In this document: positions 1 through 7,619 of the stretch, piece after piece
How positions within the stretch are numbered: the stretch's first letter is position 1
Layout: the number at the start of each line of letters is the position of its first letter
DNA from: Thioalkalivibrio thiocyanoxidans ARh2
Lineage (GTDB): Bacteria; Pseudomonadota; Gammaproteobacteria; Ectothiorhodospirales; Ectothiorhodospiraceae
Assembly: GCF_000385215.1 (NCBI RefSeq)
Contig: NZ_ARQK01000057.1
Location: forward strand, 1-64,000
Reading direction: 5' to 3'
DNA length: 64,000 bases
The notes under the pieces: model-generated
What the model saw: the letters and a program-made list of their open reading frames with translations, nothing else
Database searches by the model: none
Told to the model about the DNA's origin: nothing
Made by a program: the position numbers and the translations under genes

Positions 1-76
1 CCCGCTGCACGACGCGCCTTGTCTCGGAAAACCTGGGGTGCCAACGCGAGTGTGTACATGGATTAGTGTTTCCTTA
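1..76. repeat. right half of a GGGAAAC-type MITE-like repeat (copy A), cut by window edge
   Basis: Positions 25-76 match the right arm of the large copy at 16575-16875, sharing the CCTGGGGTxCCAACGCGAG core, then GTGTAC, and ending in a degenerate TGTTTCCTTA terminus. The left half lies outside the window. The terminal inverted repeat is slightly decayed compared with the compact copy at 26081-26273. Confidence 0.75.
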
Positions 77-300
77 AAGGCCCGACACACCGGTTCGGTC
101 AGGGCATTAGCGCTCAATGTAGTTCGAATTGGGGGAAATGGGCATAGGACGAAAGGACGAAATTTGTGCAGATTTTTCATCATTGTCCCGCCATCCAGGT
201 TGTGCCTAAGCTCGCAATACCGTGGCTGCCCAGGCGCAAAAGGTACTGACCTGGTGAGACGCCCTGCCACTCAAACCGCTGCACGGAAGAGCCCTCACTC
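77..300. other. non-coding leader region upstream of the nucleotide-sugar dehydrogenase
   Basis: This stretch follows the repeat and is richer in A and T than its surroundings, especially 125-190. No open frame has a convincing start or protein signature. It probably carries the promoter of the gene starting at 301, but I could not pick a -35/-10 pair with confidence. A GGAAGAG ribosome-binding site lies at 285-291. Confidence 0.5.
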
Positions 301-1590
301 ATGCATGCACTCCCCTCATCGGAAGAGATTCGCCTCGGGGTTATCGGACTGGGTTATGTCGGCCTGCCGCTGGCGGTCGAGTTCGGCCGGGTATGGCCGA
401 CCCTGGGATTCGACATCCAGCCCGGCCGCATCCAGGACCTGAAGAACGGCGTCGACCGCACCCGCGAGGTCGAGCCGGAAGATCTCGCTGCCGCGACGCA
501 CCTGGACTACACCACGGAGCTCGAGGCGCTGCGCCCGTGCAATGTCTTCGTGGTGACCGTGCCGACACCGATCGATGCCCACCGCCGACCGGACCTGCGC
601 CCCCTGCTCGGGGCTACCCATACCGTGGGGCAGGTGCTCAAGCGGGGCGACGTGGTGATCTACGAGTCGACGGTCTATCCGGGGGCGACGGAAGAAGACT
701 GCGTCCCGATCCTGGAACGGGAGTCCGGGCTGACCCACAACGAGGATTTCTTCACCGGCTACAGTCCCGAGCGGATCAATCCCGGGGACAAGGCGCACCG
801 GGTCACCTCCATCAAGAAGGTCACCTCGGGTTCGCTGCCGAAGGTGGCGGACTTCGTCGACGCCCTGTATGCGCGCGTCATCACCGCCGGCACGCACAAG
901 GCCGAGAGCATCCGTGTCGCCGAGGCCGCCAAGGTGATCGAGAACACCCAGCGCGACGTGAACATCGCCCTGATCAACGAGCTGGCGCTGCTGTTCGAGC
1001 GCCTGGAACTCGATACCGAGGCGGTCCTGCAGGCCGCCGGGACCAAGTGGAACTTCCTGCCGTTCCGGCCCGGGCTGGTGGGCGGGCACTGCATTGGGGT
1101 GGACCCGTACTACCTGACACACAAGGCCCAGGCCGTCGGGCACCACCCGGAGATGATCCTGGCCGGGCGCCGCGTGAATGACGCAATGGGGGCCCACATC
1201 GCGGATGCGACCATCCGTGCACTGGTGCGCAAGGGGATCAATCCGGTGGGGGCACGCATCCTGCTGATGGGCCTGACCTTCAAGGAGAACTGCCCGGACC
1301 TGCGCAACACGCGCGTGATGGACATCTACCATACGCTGCGCGGATACAACACCGAGGTCGTGGTGTTTGACCCCTGGGTCGACCCGGAAGAGGCCGAACA
1401 CGAATACGGGATTACGCCGATCACCGCGCGCCCCGAGGCGGATTCGTTCGACGCCATCATCGTGGCGGTACCCCACCAGGCGTTCCTGGACATGGGGGTG
1501 GATACGATCCGCGCCCTCGCGCACCCGCAAGCGGTTCTGTTCGACGTGAAATCGGTCTTCCCGCGCGAGGCCAGCGACCTGCGCCTGTGA
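301..1590 (+). CDS. tviB: UDP-glucose/GDP-mannose dehydrogenase family, TviB/WbpO-like
   Basis: A cytoplasmic NAD-dependent enzyme that oxidises the C6 hydroxyl of a UDP-sugar to a uronic acid for capsule, O-antigen or exopolysaccharide synthesis. The 429-residue protein opens with the Rossmann motif GLGYVG (residues 16-21). The catalytic cysteine, Cys264, sits in [12 protein letters not shown], and the C-terminal domain has the usual [14 protein letters not shown] motif. The closest type is UDP-N-acetyl-glucosamine/galactosamine 6-dehydrogenase, but the true substrate cannot be read from sequence. The ATG is preceded by GGAAGAG. The next genes (exported beta-helix protein, VanZ-like protein, methyltransferase) suggest the end of a surface-polysaccharide locus extending left of the window. 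Confidence 0.9.
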   Translation: MHALPSSEEIRLGVIGLGYVGLPLAVEFGRVWPTLGFDIQPGRIQDLKNGVDRTREVEPEDLAAATHLDYTTELEALRPCNVFVVTVPTPIDAHRRPDLRPLLGATHTVGQVLKRGDVVIYESTVYPGATEEDCVPILERESGLTHNEDFFTGYSPERINPGDKAHRVTSIKKVTSGSLPKVADFVDALYARVITAGTHKAESIRVAEAAKVIENTQRDVNIALINELALLFERLELDTEAVLQAAGTKWNFLPFRPGLVGGHCIGVDPYYLTHKAQAVGHHPEMILAGRRVNDAMGAHIADATIRALVRKGINPVGARILLMGLTFKENCPDLRNTRVMDIYHTLRGYNTEVVVFDPWVDPEEAEHEYGITPITARPEADSFDAIIVAVPHQAFLDMGVDTIRALAHPQAVLFDVKSVFPREASDLRL

Positions 1591-1621
1591 AGGCCTCCAG
1601 GCGGCTGGCGAGCGATCGCGC

Positions 1622-3037
1622 CTAGCGGCAGGGTTTGCAGTCGAGGGCCGCAGGGCCGACCCCTTCGCGCCGCCCCGGGTTGGACTCGCGATCGCCTGCA
1701 TAGGCCCCGTAGCGGGGGGCGCTGCGATCGCGGTCGTTGTAGTCGCGATCCAGATCGGGAGGAAGCGGACTTTGGAATTCGGGCAGCCCCTCATACGCCA
1801 GCGTCCCTTCCAGCGGAAACAGATCGAGTTCCGCGAGGGCCGCGTGCGGCTGCGCCAGGTAGGCCGAAGCCCGTTCGAAGCCGGCCTCGTGGTTGATTTC
1901 CGTTTGCGCCGTGCGCGCGGCATCGATCGCCGGGTCGGCGAAGACCGCGTTACCGGTAATGAGCTGTTCATAGCGCCGATCGCCCGGTATCAGCCGTATC
2001 CCGAATCCCCGCGCCACCACGGTGTTGTGGACGATCAGGACATCCTTCGGGATGTGGTTGTGTGGCTGCACGACCAGGGCACTGCCGGCGTCGTTGAAGA
2101 ACAGGTTGTTGTACATGGCCAGGCGACCCTCGCCCTGAAAGAGGCGCTGGTGGGGGTTCTGGTAGAAGAGGTTGCCGTAGATCCAGTACCAGTCGTGCTG
2201 CCCGGGACCCTCGGGCGGGAAGTGCCCGACCAGCAGGTTGGGACGCGCACGATGGCCGCTGCTCGCGCGCTCCGCCTTGCTGAACACGTTGTGGCGGATG
2301 ATGGTGGCATGGGGTTCGGTCGGCATCCCCGCGCGCGAGGCTCGCGGACGCTGGTGCTTGATCTGCATGTTGTAGCCCAGGGTACGGCCAATGAAGTTGT
2401 GCTCGATCAGGCCCGCGACAAACGGCCCCGTACCATCCGGCCGACCGAGATACATGCCGGTGCCGGCATCGCGAATATCGTTGTGGCGAATGGTCCAGTT
2501 CCAGGCAGGCGCACGGGTGGTGATGCCGCTGTTGCCCTGCGAACGGTCGTAGCCGCGGATGGTCAGGTGCTCCAGCGTGATGTCGTGGGCGTATTCACTG
2601 TCGTGCTCGACCACGACCCCGGCGATGTTGTGCCCGTCACCCTCCAGGGTCAGGTGCCGGATCACCAGGTGCGCGGCATTGATCAGGCGAATGGTATTGC
2701 TGCCCGCCCGACCACGGAGGATGGCCGGGTCTCCCGAATCCGGGCCGGTGATCACGATTGGCCGCTCGGCCGTCCCGCTAACCCCACGCAGCACCAGCGG
2801 CTCCGGGTATTCGCCCGGGGCGAGCTGAAGATGATCGCCCGGGCGCAGCTGGCGCACGGCACGGTGCAAACCCTCCGGGTCGGTATGCAGGACGCGGGTG
2901 GCCGCAGCGGGTGGCTCCGAGGCCCCGCCTGGCCGCGGCGTGTCGGCACTCGCCGGCAGCACGGCCAGCACCACCAAGCCCGCCAGCGCCCATGCCCGGG
3001 ACGCAAGCGAGTGGACCATTGACCGCCCTGCTGTCAT
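1622..3037 (-). CDS. exported right-handed parallel beta-helix protein
   Basis: A 471-residue protein of unknown substrate. The N-terminus has a signal peptide with a hydrophobic core (LAGLVVLAVLP) ending in an ASA site, so it is exported to the periplasm or surface. The central ~300 residues repeat short strand motifs such as LVIRHLTLEGDG, ITLEHLTIRGY and WTIRHNDI, the pattern of pectate-lyase-like beta-helix (PbH1) proteins, which often bind or cleave polysaccharides. I chose ATG 3037 because GGGGAG lies 7 bases upstream; ATG 3019 in the same frame also keeps the signal peptide. It converges on the nucleotide-sugar dehydrogenase and diverges from the VanZ-like gene. It could be a polysaccharide lyase or an epimerase. 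I see no diagnostic catalytic motif. Confidence 0.75.
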   Translation of the reverse strand: MTAGRSMVHSLASRAWALAGLVVLAVLPASADTPRPGGASEPPAAATRVLHTDPEGLHRAVRQLRPGDHLQLAPGEYPEPLVLRGVSGTAERPIVITGPDSGDPAILRGRAGSNTIRLINAAHLVIRHLTLEGDGHNIAGVVVEHDSEYAHDITLEHLTIRGYDRSQGNSGITTRAPAWNWTIRHNDIRDAGTGMYLGRPDGTGPFVAGLIEHNFIGRTLGYNMQIKHQRPRASRAGMPTEPHATIIRHNVFSKAERASSGHRARPNLLVGHFPPEGPGQHDWYWIYGNLFYQNPHQRLFQGEGRLAMYNNLFFNDAGSALVVQPHNHIPKDVLIVHNTVVARGFGIRLIPGDRRYEQLITGNAVFADPAIDAARTAQTEINHEAGFERASAYLAQPHAALAELDLFPLEGTLAYEGLPEFQSPLPPDLDRDYNDRDRSAPRYGAYAGDRESNPGRREGVGPAALDCKPCR

Positions 3038-3152
3038 CACCGCACTCCCCGCCCGGGCCCTGCGAAAACAGGCCGCCCTGCGGCGCTTGGCGGGGCCATA
3101 CTCCGGTATATGCCCCCTTGTCAGGTTAGACCATGTGCGAGCGCGGCAACCC

Positions 3153-4613
3153 ATGAGACGCATCCGCGAACCACTGGCCTTTCGGACCTGTGTCATCGGG
3201 GCGTGGCTGTCCCTGGGGTTTGCCCTCTATCTGACGTTGCTGCCGTTCGAGTTCGGCGAGATGGGTCTGGAGGAGGCGTGGTCACTCTACCGCGAGATGA
3301 GCCTGCAGGGTCCCGGCACCAGCGGGCGCGCCCAGTTCATGGCCAATGCCATGATGTTCATACCGCTGGGCTTTTTCTGGATGGCCTGGCTCACCTATGG
3401 TCGCGATGGCCTTGTATGGCACCTGGGGGCCCTCGCCCTGGTCGCCCTTCTGGGGCTGGCTACCACGGCAACGGTGGAATTCCTGCAAATCTGGCTGCCC
3501 TATCGCTATCCGGCTGGGGCGGACATCGCGGGCAATTTCCTCGGGGCGGTGGTCGGGGCCCTGATGTGGTGGGGGCTGCGCCGACCGCTGCTCCGCTGGC
3601 GGGGCCAGCTCGCGGGGCCGAACCGTGCGATCGGGCCGGCCGTGCTGATCGCCTATGCGGTCCTGTACGTCGCGATTGGCCTGGCCCCGTTCGATCTGGT
3701 CCTGTCCAGCGCCGAGTGGAGTCAGCGCCTCGACTCCGACACCTGGGGCCTGTGGGTCGCAGCCGGGGCCTGTACGTCCGGTCTTCGCTGTATCTCCGAA
3801 CTGGGCCTGACACTGGTGGCCAGTGTGCCCGTCGGGATCCTGCTCGCGTACGGACTCAGGCGGCGCCCGTCCGCGAACTGGGCCGTGCTGGTAACCCTGG
3901 CCGCCCTCCTGGCCATCCTGCTGGAGGCCCTGAATCTCGCCACGCTCTCGGGAATTGCAGAAGGCCGATCGGCAGTGCTGCGGGGCGCCGGATTTGTCAC
4001 AGGAATGCTCCTGTACGAGTACCTCTCGCCGCCGCAGCTCATGCAGACCCTGCGGCGTGCCGCGATCCCGCTCCTGGTCGTTGCGACGCCACTCTACGGG
4101 GTCGCGCTGCTCGCCCTGAACCACGACCTGGGCCCCTACCAGTGGGACCGGGCGGCCATCTCGGCGCAGTGGGCCCAACTCAATCTCTGGCCGTTCTACT
4201 ACCACTACTTCGTCGGCGAAACCGTGGCCCTGCGCAGTGCGGCGCTGCATGTGGCCATGTATCTGCCGCTGGGCGCGCTGGTATGGCTGGCCCAGGTCCG
4301 GCGCCCGCTGCATCCGCGGCAGTTGCAGTGGCTTGCCGCCCTCGGCGGGCTGCTCGCGGCACTGCTGATGGAAGGCGGCAAGCTGCTGGTCGTGGGGCTG
4401 CGGCCCGACCCGGCCAGCCTGGTCCTGGCCACAGCGGCCGCCTGGGGCATGGCGGCCGCACTGCACTTCCTGACGCGCATCGCCACCGAAACCAGTGCTA
4501 CGAGCCAAGCCCGGGTCCGGCCGCCCGGTTCAGCGCCCGGAACGCCCGGGCGGTCTACAGTCAACAGCGAACGACTCAGGCGGGAACACGAACGTGACGA
4601 ACTCCAGTTTTGA
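3153..4613 (+). CDS. VanZ-like family integral membrane protein
   Basis: A 486-residue polytopic inner-membrane protein. Hydrophobic segments recur throughout. The VanZ signature appears as YLTLLPFEF near the N-terminus, then NAMMFIPLGFF and VEFLQIWLPYRYPAGADIAGNFLGAVVG. A second, weaker copy of the same layout follows (IGLAPFDLVLS ... AMYLPLGALVW), so the protein looks like a tandem duplication and is about three times the length of VanZ of the vancomycin cluster. VanZ-like domains are frequent in exopolysaccharide and exosortase loci, with no agreed biochemical role. Its 3' end overlaps the following methyltransferase by 20 bases, which implies translational coupling. Confidence 0.75.
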   Translation: MRRIREPLAFRTCVIGAWLSLGFALYLTLLPFEFGEMGLEEAWSLYREMSLQGPGTSGRAQFMANAMMFIPLGFFWMAWLTYGRDGLVWHLGALALVALLGLATTATVEFLQIWLPYRYPAGADIAGNFLGAVVGALMWWGLRRPLLRWRGQLAGPNRAIGPAVLIAYAVLYVAIGLAPFDLVLSSAEWSQRLDSDTWGLWVAAGACTSGLRCISELGLTLVASVPVGILLAYGLRRRPSANWAVLVTLAALLAILLEALNLATLSGIAEGRSAVLRGAGFVTGMLLYEYLSPPQLMQTLRRAAIPLLVVATPLYGVALLALNHDLGPYQWDRAAISAQWAQLNLWPFYYHYFVGETVALRSAALHVAMYLPLGALVWLAQVRRPLHPRQLQWLAALGGLLAALLMEGGKLLVVGLRPDPASLVLATAAAWGMAAALHFLTRIATETSATSQARVRPPGSAPGTPGRSTVNSERLRREHERDELQF

Positions 4614-5328
4614 GCAGCGCTGGCGCCAGCGCTTTACCCAGCGCGGCAGCCAGTGCGACGACGATGCGGCGATCGCGGGCTGGACGCCCACCGGGCTGGC
4701 CAGCCGGGTACGCCAGTTCCAGTCGTTCTGGCAACAGAGCCGACCCCCCGGCGCGCAATGGCTGGATATCGGCTGCGGGGCCGGCACTTACACCCGACTG
4801 CTTCAGGCGGAAGGCCGCAGCCCGATCGGGCTGGACTACTCCGCCCCGTCACTGCACAAGGCGCGACGGCGCAGCCCCGCCGCGATCGACTGGCTGGCGG
4901 CGGATGTCCACCGCCTGCCGTTCGCCGATGGCGAGTTCGATGGCGTGCTCTGCTTCGGGGTGATGCAGGCGCTGGCCGACTCGCGCCCGGCTCTTGCGGA
5001 GATGCATCGCGTGCTGCGCCCCGGCGGCGAGATCTGGGTGGATGCGCTGAACGCCAGGACATGGCCCACCGTGCTGCAGGAGCGTCGACGGGTCCGTGCC
5101 GGGAAGGCACCCCATCTGCGCTACGAGACCCCCGACTCGCTGCAGGCGGGGGCGCGCACGGTCGGCCTGCAGCCACTGGCGTGCTACTGGCTGCCCCTGG
5201 TCCCGGGCCGGCTGCGCTGGCTCCAGGGCCCGGCCGAGAGCCGCTGGGCCAGGGCCATTTGGCAGGCATCGCCATGGACCGCGGAGCGGTTGTGTCACTC
5301 GTTCATTCTGCGTGCACGCAAAGGGTGA
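4594..5328 (+). CDS. class I SAM-dependent methyltransferase
   Basis: A 244-residue cytoplasmic methyltransferase. The SAM-binding loop is DIGCGAG (residues 58-64). It is followed by the acidic end of beta-2 (IGLDYSAPSL), then ADVHRLPFADGEFDGVLCFGVMQAL and EMHRVLRPGGEIWVD, the Methyltransf_11 pattern. The substrate is unknown; a sugar, lipid or small molecule is likely given the neighbours. I chose GTG 4594 because AGGCGGGA lies just upstream and the methyltransferase fold begins soon after; it starts inside the end of the VanZ-like gene. The stop codon is immediately followed by the first of two regulatory-looking dyads. Confidence 0.8.
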   Translation: MTNSSFEQRWRQRFTQRGSQCDDDAAIAGWTPTGLASRVRQFQSFWQQSRPPGAQWLDIGCGAGTYTRLLQAEGRSPIGLDYSAPSLHKARRRSPAAIDWLAADVHRLPFADGEFDGVLCFGVMQALADSRPALAEMHRVLRPGGEIWVDALNARTWPTVLQERRRVRAGKAPHLRYETPDSLQAGARTVGLQPLACYWLPLVPGRLRWLQGPAESRWARAIWQASPWTAERLCHSFILRARKG

Positions 5329-5411
5329 GTGTAAAAGGGGGTGACACTCCTGCGTGGCCTTGGGCGTGCCGGCATCGGCGAACGGCTACCAGTGTCAGCG
5401 CCTTTTACACA
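5328..5411. promoter_or_regulatory. pair of 21-bp dyads, putative enhancer/operator sites
   Basis: Two 21-bp sites, 5328-5348 and 5391-5411, each have the form AGTGT-N11-ACAC(T/A). They are also reverse complements of each other: 5329-5348 and 5391-5410 match at 18 of 20 positions with a 42-base gap. Their centres lie about 181 and 119 bases upstream of the start site predicted from the sigma-54-like promoter at 5493-5508, the distance expected for bacterial enhancer-binding protein sites. The binding protein is unknown. An alternative is an RNA hairpin terminating the methyltransferase gene, but there is no U-tract. Confidence 0.5.
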
Positions 5412-5492
5412 TCCTTCGCAGCAACGACCCTGATGGACCCCTTGGTATTAGAAAAAGCCTTCCAAACAGTGGATTACACCGCTGCTGATTTG

Positions 5493-5508
5493 GGGTATAG
5501 ATATTGCT
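5493..5508 (+). promoter_or_regulatory. candidate sigma-54 promoter of the modification cassette
   Basis: GG at 5494-5495 and GC at 5506-5507 are exactly 10 bases apart, and the -12 element reads TTGCT. The -24 element (GGGTAT) is weaker than the TGGCAC consensus. Predicted start near 5519 gives a leader of about 160 bases before the ATG at 5682. The upstream dyads fit sigma-54 control, which needs enhancer sites. Confidence 0.45.
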
Positions 5509-5681
5509 CTGTGTTTTGGTTGTCGTCGCGAATACGTGCGGCTACACAAATTCAGCGACCGAATGCGAAATCCCGGGTGACCCGGACTAGGATCAAGCCA
5601 GGAGGCCTGGACAGCCCGCGTCTCCCTGCACGCGATACCGCTCCAACCAAGGCCCGGTCCCGATCATTCTGGAGGGACACG

Positions 5682-6389
5682 ATGGAACAAAACGACAACC
5701 AGGACTCGAGCCGGCGCCAGGAGGGGCTGGGTACACACGGCCACAATCGACGTCGCCTTAGCCGGGCGATGCTCGGGGCAACCCCCCTGCTGATGACCCT
5801 GCATGCCTCGCCGCTGAAGGCGGCCGGTGCGAACTGCATGCCCTCGGGCTGGGCGTCCGGCAATGTGTCGCGCCACGATGGGCCCCAGGACTGCGGCGGC
5901 CACTCTCCCGACTACTGGAGCGGGGGCTACGACCCGACGCACGCGAGTCTTTCACTCAATGACAGTGGCCAGGGCCGCGGCGGGGGCCAGCTGTTCAACA
6001 GCGCCTCCTTCCACAGCCATCCGGAATGGCGGCTGGCGGTGGAGTCCGGCGTCCTGTTCGATTCGAACTACGGCTTCCCGGGCGTAAGCCGGGGCTTCCA
6101 GGAAGAGGACGGGGACCTCACCATGATCGGGGCCGTCTCCGCTTCGGTGTTCGTACTGGATGTGCAGGGGGCAGCCGAGCGCGAAGTGATCCGTTATGGC
6201 ACCGCCGCATTATTGAATGCCAAGTACACCACCGGGTACCCGCTGTCCGAACGTCTGGTGCGGGACATCGTCACTGACACCCTGGAGCATGGCCACTACG
6301 AGACCGATGGCGGCGACCGCCTGTACCCCGAGCAGGTGTATCGGTTCCTGGAGAACACCATGGGCCTCCCGAGCTGGGGGTCCGCCTGA
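5682..6389 (+). CDS. exported protein with RR leader, probable substrate of the cassette
   Basis: I do not recognise this 235-residue protein as a named family. Its leader is long and polar, then RRR (residues 23-25), a hydrophobic stretch LGATPLLMTL (31-40) and small residues to about 48, so it resembles a Tat-type or modified signal peptide. Directly after it comes a motif with the only two cysteines: CMPSGWASGN (C52 onward) and CGGHSPDYW (C71 onward). The rest is hydrophilic. GGAGG lies 6 bases before the ATG. As the first gene of the cassette with PqqD-like, kinase-like and nucleotidyltransferase genes immediately after, it is the natural candidate for the modified or carried polypeptide. 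That role is inference. Confidence 0.65.
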   Translation: MEQNDNQDSSRRQEGLGTHGHNRRRLSRAMLGATPLLMTLHASPLKAAGANCMPSGWASGNVSRHDGPQDCGGHSPDYWSGGYDPTHASLSLNDSGQGRGGGQLFNSASFHSHPEWRLAVESGVLFDSNYGFPGVSRGFQEEDGDLTMIGAVSASVFVLDVQGAAEREVIRYGTAALLNAKYTTGYPLSERLVRDIVTDTLEHGHYETDGGDRLYPEQVYRFLENTMGLPSWGSA

Positions 6390-6441
6390 GCCATTCATTC
6401 CGTAATGGCCGCCGTAATAGCCGGAATCCAGGGGGAACGAT

Positions 6442-6708
6442 ATGTCGCGCCGCAGGTGGCAACGGACTGACGGGCTGCAACAGCGCACCCTGGGGCAGGA
6501 GTGCGTGGTGTTTCACCCCGGGGCCGGCACAACCCACTTGCTGACACCCGCGGCCGCCGCGCTAATGGACGGCCTGGCCGAGGGCGTGGCGATGGACGAG
6601 GCCGCGCTGGCCCGGCACCTGGGCCTGTCGGAGGAGGACGGGGAGGCCGAACTGAGGCGCTGGCTGTCCAGCCTGCAAAGCGCCGACCTGATCCAGGAAC
6701 GCCCCTGA
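6442..6708 (+). CDS. PqqD-like protein, HPr-rel-A type peptide chaperone
   Basis: An 88-residue protein of PqqD size. PqqD-fold proteins bind leader peptides of ribosomally made substrates and present them to modifying enzymes. The diagnostic stretch is ECVVFHPGAGTTHLLTPAAA (residues 20-39), followed by helices rich in Ala and Leu. The ATG is preceded by AGGGGG. Its stop overlaps the kinase start by one base (TGATG), so the two are translationally coupled. From memory, such proteins beside HprK-like kinases are catalogued as the HPr-rel-A system; that name should be checked against the family models. It likely recognises the leader of the upstream protein. Confidence 0.75.
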   Translation: MSRRRWQRTDGLQQRTLGQECVVFHPGAGTTHLLTPAAAALMDGLAEGVAMDEAALARHLGLSEEDGEAELRRWLSSLQSADLIQERP

Positions 6709-7619
6709 TGCGTATCGCGGATCTGGGACAGACCCGGCTCCAGTGCAGCCTGGCGGGCCGTGGCCTTTATCTGCGCACGGGCCCCTTCACCAGCCGCATC
6801 CAGAGTCCCATTGCCAGCGTGGCCCGAAGCATCGAGTCGCTGTACCGGGACTTCGAGGTAGCCGACAGCCAGGGCTTTTACGACTTTCACTGCGAGCTAC
6901 GTGCACCACGTTCCCACCGTCGCTTCTATCGGCCCCAGGTCCTGTTTCTCTCCGACCGTCGTAGCGTCTTCAAGCCCCTGGCCTACCACCAGGCCTATCC
7001 GATGCTCGAGTGGGGACTGAACTGGTGCATCGCCAACCAGGTGCCGCATCGACTGGTACTGCACGCGGCCGCCCTCGAACGCGACGGGAAGGCCCTGATC
7101 CTGCCCGCCCCGCCGGGCTCCGGGAAAAGCACCCTCTGCGCGGCCCTGGCCCATCACGGATGGCGCCTGCTGACGGATGAATCCGTCCTGGTGGATCTGG
7201 CCACCAGCGAGGTCTCCGGGCCCGCCCGGCCGGTGAGCCTGAAAAACGACTCGATCCGCGTGATCCGCGACGCCTGCCCCTCGGCTGTCCTGAGCACGCC
7301 GATCGCGGACACGCTGAAGGGCGCCGTGGCGCACATGCGCCCGCCGACGGATGCCGTGCGCCGCGGTCACGAGACCGCCCGGCCCGGGTGGATCGTGTTC
7401 CCGCGCTACCAGCCAGGAGCCCCCACCCGGCTGAAACCGCGCACGGCGGGTTCCGGGTTCATGCAGCTGATCGCCAATGCCTTCAATTACGCTGCCCTCG
7501 GGGCACGGGGCTTTCACAGCGCCGGACGACTGGTCGAACAGTCGGCATGCTTCGACTTTTCCTACAGCCGTCTGGACGAGGCCATAGAGCAGTTCGACAG
7601 GCTGGCCGATGGACGCTGA
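6708..7619 (+). CDS. HprK-related kinase A (P-loop protein)
   Basis: A 303-residue cytoplasmic protein whose C-terminal half resembles the catalytic domain of HPr kinase/phosphorylase. The Walker A loop is PGSGKST (136-142), followed by an acidic LLTDESVLVD segment (154-163) and PVSLKN, all placed as in HprK. The N-terminal ~120 residues do not resemble the HprK N-terminal domain. No ptsH-like gene is nearby, so the phosphorylation target is unlikely to be HPr. It overlaps the PqqD-like gene by 1 base and the nucleotidyltransferase by 11, so it is part of one translation unit. A Ser/Thr kinase or nucleotide-dependent modifying activity on the upstream exported protein is inferred. Confidence 0.75.
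   Translation: MRIADLGQTRLQCSLAGRGLYLRTGPFTSRIQSPIASVARSIESLYRDFEVADSQGFYDFHCELRAPRSHRRFYRPQVLFLSDRRSVFKPLAYHQAYPMLEWGLNWCIANQVPHRLVLHAAALERDGKALILPAPPGSGKSTLCAALAHHGWRLLTDESVLVDLATSEVSGPARPVSLKNDSIRVIRDACPSAVLSTPIADTLKGAVAHMRPPTDAVRRGHETARPGWIVFPRYQPGAPTRLKPRTAGSGFMQLIANAFNYAALGARGFHSAGRLVEQSACFDFSYSRLDEAIEQFDRLADGR

Noticed and set aside
316-1971. Open minus-strand frame opposite the nucleotide-sugar dehydrogenase
   Set aside because: It overlaps a clear enzyme on the plus strand and shows no motif.
5328-5411. Interpretation of the dyads as an intrinsic terminator of the methyltransferase gene
   Set aside because: The arms are far apart (42-base gap) and no T-run follows the second arm; each arm is a dyad in its own right.
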